Assembly: GCA_002305045.1 (NCBI GenBank)
Contig: DBPX01000022.1
Location: 145,864-209,863, forward strand
Source of the DNA: Ruminococcus sp. UBA1409
GTDB lineage: Bacteria > Bacillota > Clostridia > Oscillospirales > Ruminococcaceae
DNA length: 64,000 nt
Reading direction: 5' to 3'
Made by a program: the position numbers and the translations under genes
The notes under the pieces: generated by a model
What the model was told of the DNA's origin: nothing
Seen by the model: the letters and a program-made list of their open reading frames with translations, nothing else
Databases searched by the model: none
In this document: one piece after another, positions 10,988 through 18,805 of the stretch
How positions within the stretch are numbered: the first letter of the stretch is position 1
How the letters are laid out: each line of letters starts with the position of its first letter

Positions 10988-12031
10988 TCAGGACTCGGTC
11001 TGCGGCTTAGACTCCTCGAAGAACAGCTCCAGAACGAGCCGGTTTAAAGCCTCCTGGTCGTAGTTGTACTCGATGTACCTGTCGCCCATTACCGCCTCGC
11101 CGTCGATATATTTTATCCCGGCGAACTCGTACTCATAGACGGAATCGGCAATATCTGACAGGTCGTTCACCGTGCAGTCGGAGACAAGATAGTCGTTAAT
11201 CTCCATAAGGACGCTCAGAACAAGCTCCGGGTCGGTCTCTAGTCTTGACTTGTAGGCGTTCATAAGCCCGGTCATGTAGACCCTCTGGCGCTCCATCCTG
11301 GCAAGGTTGGTAGGCTCTCCCATGCCGAGCCTGGTGCGGACATAGGCAAGGGACTGCTCTCCCATGAGGGTTATGGTCTCGCCCATGACGAAATCCTCCC
11401 TGACGGCGCTGAAATCGTCCTCAATGGTGACGGTGACTCCCCCAACAGCGTCGTTTACTATCGGGACGGCGTCCATCGTCACACTGACATAGTGGTCCAC
11501 CTCGGTGTCGGAAAGAAGCTCGCTGACAGCCTTGGTAGTGTTCTTACAGCTATCCCGTCCGCCGGAGCCGTAGGTGTGCGCAAGGGCAATCTGACCGACA
11601 AAGCTGCCGACCTCGTCCCCTCCGGGACCTATTACCGTGATGTTAGTCATAGTGTCCCTGTTGATATGAAGCCCGGTGTAGGTCTTATTTTCGTGGTCGA
11701 GTATGACGAGCATCAGAAAATCGCACTGCTGCGAGTTTATGTAGCCGTCCATATCCGTCTCCGCCGAGGCTATCTCGCTGTCCTTGTCGATACCTAAAAC
11801 CAGCAGCGTCTCGATCCCTCTGCGGCGGATATACCACCTGTCGTTGTAAAATACCTCCTCCAGCTCCTCCTCGCCTGTTATGCTGTGATATCCTGGGTTT
11901 TGGGACTCGTCCACCCAAAAGTGCTGCCGCTCCCAGAAACGAAGCAGCAGCACCATTGCCACGACAATCACTAATACAAGCGCTAGAGCCAGAGCGACCT
12001 TAGCATAAGGTCTCCTGATTCTAAGCTTCAT
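10988..12031 (-). CDS. LytR-CpsA-Psr (LCP) family transferase
   Basis: The 347-residue protein has a short cytoplasmic N-terminus and one membrane anchor (residues 9-28), then an extracellular LCP domain. The domain starts with TLLVLGIDKDSE near residue 76, followed by CDFLMLVILDHENKT, GLHINRDTMT, and an Arg-containing AYVRTRLGMGEPTNLARMERQ block (AYVRTR then MERQRVYM). LCP enzymes transfer lipid-linked glycopolymers onto peptidoglycan. Its position after the Wzz/BY-kinase/PHP genes makes it the likely attachment enzyme for the polymer made by this operon. It starts 12 nt after the SPATGE protein. Confidence 0.92.
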   Translation of the reverse strand: MKLRIRRPYAKVALALALVLVIVVAMVLLLRFWERQHFWVDESQNPGYHSITGEEELEEVFYNDRWYIRRRGIETLLVLGIDKDSEIASAETDMDGYINSQQCDFLMLVILDHENKTYTGLHINRDTMTNITVIGPGGDEVGSFVGQIALAHTYGSGGRDSCKNTTKAVSELLSDTEVDHYVSVTMDAVPIVNDAVGGVTVTIEDDFSAVREDFVMGETITLMGEQSLAYVRTRLGMGEPTNLARMERQRVYMTGLMNAYKSRLETDPELVLSVLMEINDYLVSDCTVNDLSDIADSVYEYEFAGIKYIDGEAVMGDRYIEYNYDQEALNRLVLELFFEESKPQTES

Positions 12032-12043
12032 TGCCCCTGATTA

Positions 12044-12679
12044 TCAGCGAGCAACAGCTCCGACTATGAAGCCACGGCCGATAGCAAGCTCACCGGTAGC
12101 AGGAGAGGAAGGTCCGCCCGCACTGACGCCGGTCCTCTTGAGTCTGAGGAAGGCAACAGGGGAGAAGTTTGTAAGGGTAAAGGTGACAAATCCGTTATCG
12201 TCAACGGTGCAGGGAACAACCTCCCAGCCCTTTGTGCCCTTATGAAGAGCAATAACGGTGTCGCTGGAGCTAAGGCTGGGGAGCCTTACGCTGAGAGTGA
12301 CAGAGTGGGTGTCCTCGTCGAAGTTCTTAAGGAGTTCGACATCAAAGACATGAATCGGCTGATAGTCGCTGGAATCGGTCCCGTCAGGGATGTAGTCGTT
12401 GAAGTTCTCGACCAGCTCGGTGTAGTCCTCGGTCTCGACGACCTCGTCGTAAGCCTCCTTGAAGCCCTCAACCTTGGAGACAGCCTCAGAAGCCGAGGTC
12501 ATGCTTACCTCAGACGCCAAAATAGCGTTCTCGCTTCCGTCGACCTTGTTCTCGACGCCGGCGACAAACTCGGGAGCGGTATCCTGAGTTACGCTGGGAA
12601 CGCCGTTGGCTGCAAGCATAGACAATGCCATAGAAAGGCAAAGGAGCATTGCAACTGCTGCACTTAATAGCTTTTTCAT
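12044..12679 (-). CDS. Small secreted protein with SPATG sorting-like motif, candidate sortase B substrate
   Basis: The 211-residue protein has a clear signal peptide (MKKLLSAAVAMLLCLSMALS, cleavage probably after SMLA at about residue 23). The mature part is acidic and has a beta-rich segment near residues 105-180 (FDVELLKNF, SVTLSVRLPSL, GWEVVPCTVDDNG, SPVAFLRL). The C-terminus ends in SSPATGE followed by only 14 residues including two Arg. SPATG fits the (S/P)PxTG motif known for clostridial class B sortase, and a class B sortase gene lies directly upstream. The hydrophobic tail is shorter than in classical sorting signals, so anchoring is an inference. No known family recognised. Confidence 0.75.
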   Translation of the reverse strand: MKKLLSAAVAMLLCLSMALSMLAANGVPSVTQDTAPEFVAGVENKVDGSENAILASEVSMTSASEAVSKVEGFKEAYDEVVETEDYTELVENFNDYIPDGTDSSDYQPIHVFDVELLKNFDEDTHSVTLSVRLPSLSSSDTVIALHKGTKGWEVVPCTVDDNGFVTFTLTNFSPVAFLRLKRTGVSAGGPSSPATGELAIGRGFIVGAVAR

Positions 12680-12712
12680 AACTTATACCTCCATAATAAA
12701 CACTGTTTTATA

Positions 12713-13630
12713 TCAGTCCCGCTGTGCCAGGACGAGATAACGCTTGTTGGGGTTTCCCTTGTAGCAGGTGGAAAGGATAATCACATCGTTTCCGCCCTTT
12801 TCAAAATCCTTGCTGCTAAGCGACACTCCCAGCCCGGAGGCTGAAAATACCGTGCTGTAGAAGCTCTCATAGTCCGCAAGGCGGGTAAAATCGTAGTTGT
12901 AAAGAATATGCTCGTCGCCGTAGGGAAGTGCGGCAAAGACGGTGTAGTGAAGCTCTTCGTCGGGCAGATAGATTATTATCTCGCTGTAATTTTTAAGCCC
13001 GCTTGCGCTGGAATACAGCTTCTGGAGCTGACCGAACATCGAGTCGTCGTTCATCCTGTGGCCGTAGAGTATGGTGACTGGGTCGGAAAAATCTGTGCCG
13101 TTGTAGGCGTGCTCGGTAAATATCGCACCGCCCTTGTCCATCTTCTTCTCCCATGAGTTGGTAAGATAGTATTCATCGTTCGCCTGGTTCTGGACTATCG
13201 GATAGTCCACCTTGGTCCCGGGAATCTTTATCCAGGCGTAGACATCCTTGTTCTTCTTCTGATACTCCTCAAAATCTATCGGGCTGACATACCCGGGCTC
13301 GGAGTCCTCGGAACCGTCATTATCCTCATCAGCTTCGGCTTCCTTGACCTCCCCATTGTCTGAGTCGTCCTCTGACTGAGGGAATTCCTCCGGCTGGGAA
13401 TTATCCGGCAAGGAGCCTTCCTCGCCCGAGTCCTCCCTGACGCCGCTTGATGAGACAGCCTCGCTTATCCTAGCGAACATCGACTGCCTGCCCAGGGCGT
13501 AAACGCCGGTGGGAAGAAGCTGGACAGCCATCACAGCCGCTAAGGCTGCGGCAAGAAGCCTGCGCTCTGCCGTTTTGAAGAGTCTCCCAGATAGGAGTAT
13601 GCCAAGCATCCTTTCTGCCTTTTTAATCAT
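12713..13630 (-). CDS. srtB: Class B sortase
   Basis: Sortases are membrane transpeptidases that cleave a sorting motif and attach the protein to the wall. The 305-residue product has an N-terminal hydrophobic anchor (about residues 24-45) and a long acidic Glu/Asp/Ser linker (residues 60-115). The catalytic domain holds all three key residues: His in ILYGHRMND (about 190), Cys in LSTCYKG (about 288) and Arg in NKRYLVLA (about 298). The DVYAWIKIPGTKVDYPI block is typical of class B. The gene sits 33 nt upstream of the SPATGE protein and 38 nt downstream of the PHP phosphatase, inside the exopolysaccharide operon. Confidence 0.93.
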   Translation of the reverse strand: MIKKAERMLGILLSGRLFKTAERRLLAAALAAVMAVQLLPTGVYALGRQSMFARISEAVSSSGVREDSGEEGSLPDNSQPEEFPQSEDDSDNGEVKEAEADEDNDGSEDSEPGYVSPIDFEEYQKKNKDVYAWIKIPGTKVDYPIVQNQANDEYYLTNSWEKKMDKGGAIFTEHAYNGTDFSDPVTILYGHRMNDDSMFGQLQKLYSSASGLKNYSEIIIYLPDEELHYTVFAALPYGDEHILYNYDFTRLADYESFYSTVFSASGLGVSLSSKDFEKGGNDVIILSTCYKGNPNKRYLVLAQRD

Positions 13631-13668
13631 AAAATCACTTATACCCTTTTTTAACCTGTCCCGGGAGG

Positions 13669-14391
13669 CTAGAAGCCTGTTATCCCGAAGGACTCAAGCA
13701 GCCTGCGGCTTTTATCCTCGATAGTCACCAAAAAGCTCTCGCCGAGATGCTTTTTTATCTGCTCGGACGCTGTTCTAAGGTTCGGCGCTCTTAGCTCGAG
13801 ATTGTGACAGTCGGAGCCAAGAACATCTATCGCTCCCCGCCTTAAAAGAGAGGACACCGACCGCCTTTTGAAGGGTCCCTGGATAAACGCCTCGCCGTTT
13901 GTCTGTATTATTATACTCCTATGGGGCAGATTTGTCAAGTACTCCCTTGCCCCGAAATGTAAATATCTTTCTATGTGAGCAAGCATAACCACAGTGTCCC
14001 GCCGTAGAGACAGCTCGGTTACCTCCTCCCACATCCTAGCCGTCCAGTTTGAAAACGGCATCTCCAGGAGGATTATCCCCGTCCCGTCAAGCTTCAGGCT
14101 GTCGATGTCGTGCGACCTTGCGATGCCCTCAAAGTAGGCGACCTCCGCTCCTAACAGGATTTTTGGGACCCTCTCGGAGCAGCCGGCCAGCGAGGCTTTT
14201 AAAAGCTCCCACGACCTGCGGCGGCGGGCGAGAAACTCCTCGGGCGTATTCTCCCAGGGGTAAAAGTGCGGAGTTGCGCACATCAGGCTGACTCCCTGCC
14301 GGAAGGATAGCTTTAAAAGCTCTATGCTTTCCTCCGGGGTTTTAGCGCCGTCGTCCATCCCGGGGAGGATATGGGAATGAAAGTCAATCAT
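13669..14391 (-). CDS. PHP-type tyrosine-protein phosphatase, CpsB/YwqE family
   Basis: The 240-residue metal-dependent phosphatase starts with the PHP motif DFHSHILPGMDDGAKT (metal-binding His at residues 4 and 6). Further metal ligands are expected in CATPHFYPWENT, LAHIERY and SDCHNL. CpsB/YwqE enzymes dephosphorylate the tyrosine cluster of the partner BY-kinase and thereby tune polysaccharide chain length and export. The partner kinase gene lies 9 nt upstream. Confidence 0.93.
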   Translation of the reverse strand: MIDFHSHILPGMDDGAKTPEESIELLKLSFRQGVSLMCATPHFYPWENTPEEFLARRRRSWELLKASLAGCSERVPKILLGAEVAYFEGIARSHDIDSLKLDGTGIILLEMPFSNWTARMWEEVTELSLRRDTVVMLAHIERYLHFGAREYLTNLPHRSIIIQTNGEAFIQGPFKRRSVSSLLRRGAIDVLGSDCHNLELRAPNLRTASEQIKKHLGESFLVTIEDKSRRLLESFGITGF

Positions 14392-14400
14392 CGCCGGGGA

Positions 14401-15180
14401 CTATTTTCTCTTGTCCGTCCTGTCGAAGGAAACCGGGGACTTTATCTTGCTGTACTGCCTGCCGTACTTGTAGCTGCTGTTTGACGAGCGCTTGTAGTAC
14501 TTGCCGTGATGCTGTGACCTTGTGAGAACAAAGCCCAGAATCTTGACATTCCTGAAGCGCATATACCTCATTGCCTCCTGTAGGGAATGCTTGTCGCAGA
14601 AATTCCTTCTTACCACCACGATAACGCCGTCAAGATGGTCGGAAATTACAAGACCGTCGGAAACAGAGGTCACGGGAGGGAGGTCAAAGATGATGTAATC
14701 GTAGCTCGAGGAAAGGGACTTTATAAGCCTTCCCATCATGTCGGACGCTAAAAGCTCGTTTGGATTCGGGGGAATGTCTCCCGCTACTATTGCGTGGAGA
14801 TTCTCGTGAAGCCCGGAGCTTCTTAGAACATCGGCTCCGTTTGAAAGACCGGCCAGGAGGTTTGAAAGTCCCGGCGAGGAGGCTATGCCCAGCCTCCTGT
14901 AAAGGGTAGGAAGCCTCATGTCGGCGTCGATTAGAAGGACCTTCTTGCCCGTCTCTGCGATGCTGTAGGCTAAATTAATGGCTGTTGTGGACTTCCCCTC
15001 GCTGGGAACAGAGCTTGTTATTCCGACCACCTTGCAGCCGCCCTCGTTAGCCGGAAGGCTGAAGGTGAGGTTTGCTCTTAAAAGCTTGTATGCCTCGGCT
15101 GCGGCGAAGTTTAGATTCTCTCCGATTGGGGAGTCCATAAAAGCGTCCTGCGAGCGAAGCCTTTTGTTGAGTCTGCTCAT
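14401..15180 (-). CDS. BY-kinase, CpsD/YwqD family
   Basis: The 259-residue cytoplasmic bacterial tyrosine kinase has Walker A in SSVPSEGKSTTAIN (about residues 50-63), Walker A' in VLLIDADMR and Walker B in YIIFDLPP. The C-terminal tail has the Tyr-rich autophosphorylation cluster (YYKRS, SYKYGRQYSK). It works with the membrane activator encoded just upstream; the two genes overlap by 4 nt (15177-15180), the usual split Wzc arrangement of Firmicutes. Confidence 0.94.
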   Translation of the reverse strand: MSRLNKRLRSQDAFMDSPIGENLNFAAAEAYKLLRANLTFSLPANEGGCKVVGITSSVPSEGKSTTAINLAYSIAETGKKVLLIDADMRLPTLYRRLGIASSPGLSNLLAGLSNGADVLRSSGLHENLHAIVAGDIPPNPNELLASDMMGRLIKSLSSSYDYIIFDLPPVTSVSDGLVISDHLDGVIVVVRRNFCDKHSLQEAMRYMRFRNVKILGFVLTRSQHHGKYYKRSSNSSYKYGRQYSKIKSPVSFDRTDKRK

Positions 15181-15923
15181 CTGCCGCCTCCGTTTCCGTA
15201 GCTGCGGTAGCCTCCAGAGCCAGAGCTGTCAAGCTCGGGAATGGCAGCCAGCACAGGAAGGTTGTAGGTGTGAAGAAGATAGTCCTCGTCCTTGACAAGA
15301 TTGTCAAGAAGCTCCATGACGACTATCACGCCGCAGATAGCGACAAAGCCGACAACTCCGCCCATTATCGTTATCTTTGTGACGCTGGGTGAGGCCTTCT
15401 GGCTGGGGACCACCGCATAGTCTACCAGCTTGACCGAGCTGCCGTCTACAATGGAGGATATCTTCTCGGGAAGGACCTCTGCGATGGTGTTGGCGATTCT
15501 CTCAGCCTCCTGAGGGTCGTGGCTTGTGACTACAATCTCGAATATCTCGGTTTCGTTGACGGAGGAGGTCTCTATCATCGAATAAAGGGTCTCGTAGCTG
15601 TAGCTGAGCCCGGCACGCTCGATTACGGTGTTTAGGGTCATCCTGGTCTTTAGGATGACGGTATAGGTATCGACAAGGCTCTTTGCGGCCGTCAGGCTTC
15701 CCGAACTTATCGAGAAGCTTGAGCCTGCAAGGGAGATGTCGGAGTTGTTGACATACATAAGTGCGCTCGCCTTATAAAGAGGCGTTATCATAAAGGTAGC
15801 ATAGGAAAAAGCCACTATTGCGGCAACCACGGTCACCAGAACGACAGCCCAAAGCCTGTGAATAATCGCTCTAAGAAGCTGCAAAAGGTCTATTTCCATT
15901 ACATCGTTTTCTTTGGAATTCAT
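15177..15923 (-). CDS. Wzz/CpsC-type chain-length determinant and kinase activator
   Basis: The 248-residue membrane protein has two transmembrane helices (about residues 24-48 and 186-206) flanking an extracellular loop. Its N-terminal EIDLLQLLRAIIHRLW and the post-TM region TPLYKASALMYV are typical of Wzz-domain proteins. The cytoplasmic C-terminus activates the BY-kinase. This is the first gene of the exopolysaccharide operon, about 140 nt below the consensus promoter at 16063-16091. Confidence 0.92.
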   Translation of the reverse strand: MNSKENDVMEIDLLQLLRAIIHRLWAVVLVTVVAAIVAFSYATFMITPLYKASALMYVNNSDISLAGSSFSISSGSLTAAKSLVDTYTVILKTRMTLNTVIERAGLSYSYETLYSMIETSSVNETEIFEIVVTSHDPQEAERIANTIAEVLPEKISSIVDGSSVKLVDYAVVPSQKASPSVTKITIMGGVVGFVAICGVIVVMELLDNLVKDEDYLLHTYNLPVLAAIPELDSSGSGGYRSYGNGGGR

Positions 15924-16062
15924 CTATAGTCCCCATTCTTGCGAATAATCCTTGGAAAAGCTCCTGCTAAATGCCAATACCCCCCGGATTTTTTACTCGG
16001 GAGGAAGGCACCGGGATAAAGTAAGCAAATACTAGCCTTAACATTCTATTCAGTCAATTAGT

Positions 16063-16091
16063 ATTGTACTACCTTGTTTGCCGGTTGTCAA
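16063..16091 (-). promoter_or_regulatory. Promoter of the exopolysaccharide/sortase operon
   Basis: On minus, consensus TTGACA (16091-16086) and TACAAT (16068-16063) are spaced by exactly 17 nt. It is the strongest promoter-like sequence in the AT-rich 269-bp gap between the PC4-like gene and the Wzz-like gene, and it reads into the latter. Confidence 0.82.
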
Positions 16092-16192
16092 GCCCAAAAA
16101 CCGAAACGAAAATTTAAGCGAGTATTTTGTAATAAAAATATAATTTCAGGCGCCCTATTTGTTGTATTTTGACAATAAGACGGCTTTTCCCT

Positions 16193-16453
16193 CTACAAAA
16201 TCTCAGATTCATCGACATCTTCGCCGTCTAAAACGGTCTCTTTTCCTAAAATTACCCTCTTTAAATTTTCGTACTCCTCCTCGGTAAGGGTGACTCCCTT
16301 ACCCATTCTTGAATGGTCGGGCGACCACTCCCTTATGTCGTACTTTGCGGGATAGTCGTTCCAGCTGACGAGATTTATCTCCTTAGTCCATCCCTTTTGA
16401 TTCTCAGAGAGCACTCCGAGGCTCTTTACAATCTCAAATTTAAGCTCTGCCAT
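16193..16453 (-). CDS. YdbC-like PC4-domain protein
   Basis: The 86-residue protein matches the YdbC/PC4 (transcriptional coactivator p15-like) family, which binds single-stranded DNA as a dimer. Supporting blocks are GWTKEINLVSWND, KYDIREWSPDH and the end MGKGVTLTEEEYENLK. Its start overlaps the end of the flippase gene by 14 nt, so it is translated from the same mRNA. A role in the surface pathway is not implied by the sequence. Confidence 0.82.
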   Translation of the reverse strand: MAELKFEIVKSLGVLSENQKGWTKEINLVSWNDYPAKYDIREWSPDHSRMGKGVTLTEEEYENLKRVILGKETVLDGEDVDESEIL

Positions 16454-17948
16454 TTTTATCCTCCAATCCGCCCTGCCTGCTTATAAGCCTGCCTAAGGGC
16501 TTTAGCCTGTTTTTTATCCTCTCAGGAGCGACGATAAGAGCCACCCTGATAAGCTCGCCGATGTTTACAGCCGTCACCGCCAAGAACAGTGCGGCTAGAA
16601 GCCCGTATCTCAAGCCCGCACTAAAATCAAGTGCGACAATCACGCTCATAATAAGAATCAAGAGAGTGCTTATTATGAGCCTGGGTCTTGAGTAGTCGAA
16701 TCTAATCAGCCGCCTCGTGTCGATAAGGCGGTACAAAAACGCTCCCAGATAGGAAATAAGCGTCGCCGTGGCAGCTCCAAAAATCCCAAACCTTGGTATC
16801 AGCAGAAGATTTAGGACTATGTTTGAAAGTCCCGCCGCCAAAGAGGTGTAAAAGGTGTGCTTTGTTTTCTTCTGGGCGATGTATACCGAGCCTAGAAAGA
16901 CATTGAAGCAGGTGAAAACCGTCGCCACGGTGAGAATCGGAGCGTACTTATATGCGATGAAATACTCCCCGTCCACCCAGAGCCACAAAACCGGCTTTAT
17001 AAAAAGGAGTATCCCTGCGGCAAGGATGAACATAAACGAGCAGCTCATCGAGAATATATCGGTGTAAAGCCGCTCCCGCTCCGAGGAGGAGTTTTCTGAT
17101 ATCGCCGACATATTCCATGCCTGGGAGAACATCGTGAAAACCGTGGTGAGAATCATCGGTATCTTGTAGGCGACGACCAGGATTCCGTTTAGCTCCTCGC
17201 CGTGGAAGTAGGTAACCATAAAGTGGTCGGACACGCTGGTGACAAGCCACAAAACCGTCGCCGGTATCATCGGGATGCAGTATTTGAGCATCGGTCTAAG
17301 CTGTCCCCGGTCTATTTTAAGACCTACGAAGCGATACAGCCCTCCCGCAAAAAACAAAAACACAGAGGACAGAGCGTCCGATAGTATAATCGCCAGAAGA
17401 TAGCCTAATATCCCGAGCTTAAGACCCGGCAGGAGGAGTATGTTTAAAAGGAGCATGGTAAGGGTACACAAAACTCCGTCAAGAGCGAAAAGCCTGACCT
17501 TCTCCACAGCTCTTACAAAGGTCATATTGAGCTGTCTTAGGCTGGAGGTCCACACATATATATAGAGCAGAGGCGCATATCCCTCGAGATAGCCGAGCAT
17601 TGATATTGCGGGCATGACAAGAAGAAGCGCAAAAAGCCCGACTGTCAGAATCCTGAGGCAGAGGGTGTATACCTCCCTTCTTGAGGAAAGCTCCCTGGCG
17701 TCAAGCCCGAAGCGAAGCGCCGCCTCCGAGACGGTGAGGGTGAATATCGGTATTAAAAGATTCGCCGTCTGGGTGATGAGGTCGACGGTGCCGTACTCCC
17801 CGGGCGTCAGCGAGGAGGTGTAAAGCGGCACTAAAATCAGAACCAGAAGCTTTGAGCCGAACGAGCCTATCGCAAAGGTGAGGGTGTTTAAAAACAGCCT
17901 TTTATAGCTCCTCCCGGACTCGCCGGAGGTTGTTTTAGCGTCATCCAA
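16440..17948 (-). CDS. Oligosaccharide flippase, Wzx/MATE-like
   Basis: The 502-residue polytopic protein has about 12-14 hydrophobic helices. Its N-terminus (FLNTLTFAIGSFGSKLL then LVPLYTSSLTPGEYG) is typical of polysaccharide-biosynthesis flippases of the MOP superfamily, which move undecaprenyl-linked repeat units across the membrane. It lies just upstream of the exopolysaccharide operon and reads the same way, so it is the likely exporter of the polymer. No glycosyltransferase genes are in the window, so the sugar units must be made elsewhere. Confidence 0.9.
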   Translation of the reverse strand: MDDAKTTSGESGRSYKRLFLNTLTFAIGSFGSKLLVLILVPLYTSSLTPGEYGTVDLITQTANLLIPIFTLTVSEAALRFGLDARELSSRREVYTLCLRILTVGLFALLLVMPAISMLGYLEGYAPLLYIYVWTSSLRQLNMTFVRAVEKVRLFALDGVLCTLTMLLLNILLLPGLKLGILGYLLAIILSDALSSVFLFFAGGLYRFVGLKIDRGQLRPMLKYCIPMIPATVLWLVTSVSDHFMVTYFHGEELNGILVVAYKIPMILTTVFTMFSQAWNMSAISENSSSERERLYTDIFSMSCSFMFILAAGILLFIKPVLWLWVDGEYFIAYKYAPILTVATVFTCFNVFLGSVYIAQKKTKHTFYTSLAAGLSNIVLNLLLIPRFGIFGAATATLISYLGAFLYRLIDTRRLIRFDYSRPRLIISTLLILIMSVIVALDFSAGLRYGLLAALFLAVTAVNIGELIRVALIVAPERIKNRLKPLGRLISRQGGLEDKNGRA

Positions 17949-18186
17949 GGCAGCTCCCTCCTCTCTTTAGAAGCCTTATCTCTAAGCTAATTTTAAATGC
18001 AGACAGGTATATTGTATCAGGAGTTTGTGAAAAAATCAAGAAATTTTCAATACCACTTTTATTTTCGGGGAAAAGGTGGTATAATAGTCTCAAGGACTTG
18101 GTCCCAAGCCCGCCGGCAGACCCTTCCCACAGAGCCGGGGACTGTCCCATCCAATATACTAAAGACTGCGAAAGGACGGTACATAA

Positions 18187-18324
18187 ATGAAGAAAAAGAA
18201 GAATCCCATTCTTATCATACTCACGACTGTCGCCGCATTGGCTGCGGTTTTGACTATAGTAAAGCTCACCTCCGAGGCTTTGGGACTCGGCACCCACCGC
18301 TATATAGATGTAGACGGCGAGTGA
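18187..18324 (+). CDS. Small single-span membrane protein
   Basis: A 45-residue ORF starts with MKKKKNPILIILTTVAA, giving a basic N-terminus and a hydrophobic helix (residues 7-26), and ends in a short acidic tail (DVDGE). GAAAGGAC lies about 11 nt upstream of the ATG and a TATAAT (18080-18085) lies about 100 nt upstream, so expression is plausible. It is divergent from the flippase gene. No family recognised; it could be a signal-anchor micro-protein. Confidence 0.5.
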   Translation: MKKKKNPILIILTTVAALAAVLTIVKLTSEALGLGTHRYIDVDGE

Positions 18325-18371
18325 TTCGCTCCAAAGCGGTTTTTCCCGGTGGGAGCTGCCCTTAGCGGCTT

Positions 18372-18439
18372 GACCTAAAGAGTCCCACGAATTAGAGAGT
18401 CCCAGGACCTAAAGAGTCCCAAGAGCTAGAGAATCTCAA
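18372..18439. repeat. Two-copy 34-bp direct repeat
   Basis: GACCTAAAGAGTCCCA begins a unit at 18372 and again at 18406. The units continue with a variable hexamer and an AGAGAGTCCC or AGAGAATCTC half that is a decayed copy of the first half. It lies between two small ORFs. Confidence 0.6.
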
Positions 18440-18453
18440 TAAGAGGAGCCCCG

Positions 18454-18660
18454 ATGGGATTATTCCAAAAGGGGGTTCCTCGGGGATGCTTCATCGGGGA
18501 ATTTCCCTCGCCTCGGATATTTTTTAAGCCCATCGGCTTTGAGCCACTTGGCTTTAAGCCCCTCGGCTTTATGCCCCTCGGCTTTGAACCCCTCGGCGAC
18601 CATGGCAGGAATCTGCTGGGAGCGCAGCCGTGGGGCTTTTTATGTCCTGGCGATTTTTAG
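18454..18660 (+). CDS. Possible small repetitive peptide (FxPLG repeats)
   Basis: A 68-residue frame starts at an ATG 5 nt after AGGAG and contains in-frame repeats of F-x-P-L/I-G. They come from a 15-bp tandem repeat at 18526-18600. The rest has no recognisable domain. The plausible ribosome site and frame-preserving repeat (unit divisible by three) argue for coding, but composition is odd and the region could equally be non-coding repeat DNA. The arm CCCCGATG at the start codon (18449-18456) is complementary to 18492-18499, which could occlude initiation. Confidence 0.3.
   Translation: MGLFQKGVPRGCFIGEFPSPRIFFKPIGFEPLGFKPLGFMPLGFEPLGDHGRNLLGAQPWGFLCPGDF
18526..18600. repeat. 15-bp tandem repeat, five units
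   Basis: Five contiguous units of the pattern AAGCCCCTCGGCTTT, with 1-4 substitutions each, run from 18526 to 18600. In the plus-strand frame of 18454-18660 they encode successive FxPLG pentapeptides. Confidence 0.8.
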
Positions 18661-18750
18661 ATACGCAGGAGGCTTTTCCAGCCTCCGCCTTTCTAGGGCT
18701 TTCCTGTCTAGAAGCCCAGTCTTAAGCGAGGAATCGTGGAGCTAGAACGA

Positions 18751-18789
18751 AAAAATCCCGCCCTGTCCGAAAAATCGGGCTGGGCGGGA
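18751..18789 (-). terminator. Terminator of the first lipoprotein gene
   Basis: TCCCGCCC (18756-18763) pairs with 18782-18789, with an inner stem TCCGA/TCGGG. On minus it is followed by a T-run from the A5 at 18751-18755. It lies directly after the stop of the lipoprotein gene at 18806. Confidence 0.8.
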
Positions 18790-18805
18790 CCTCTTTCCCG
18801 GGAAA

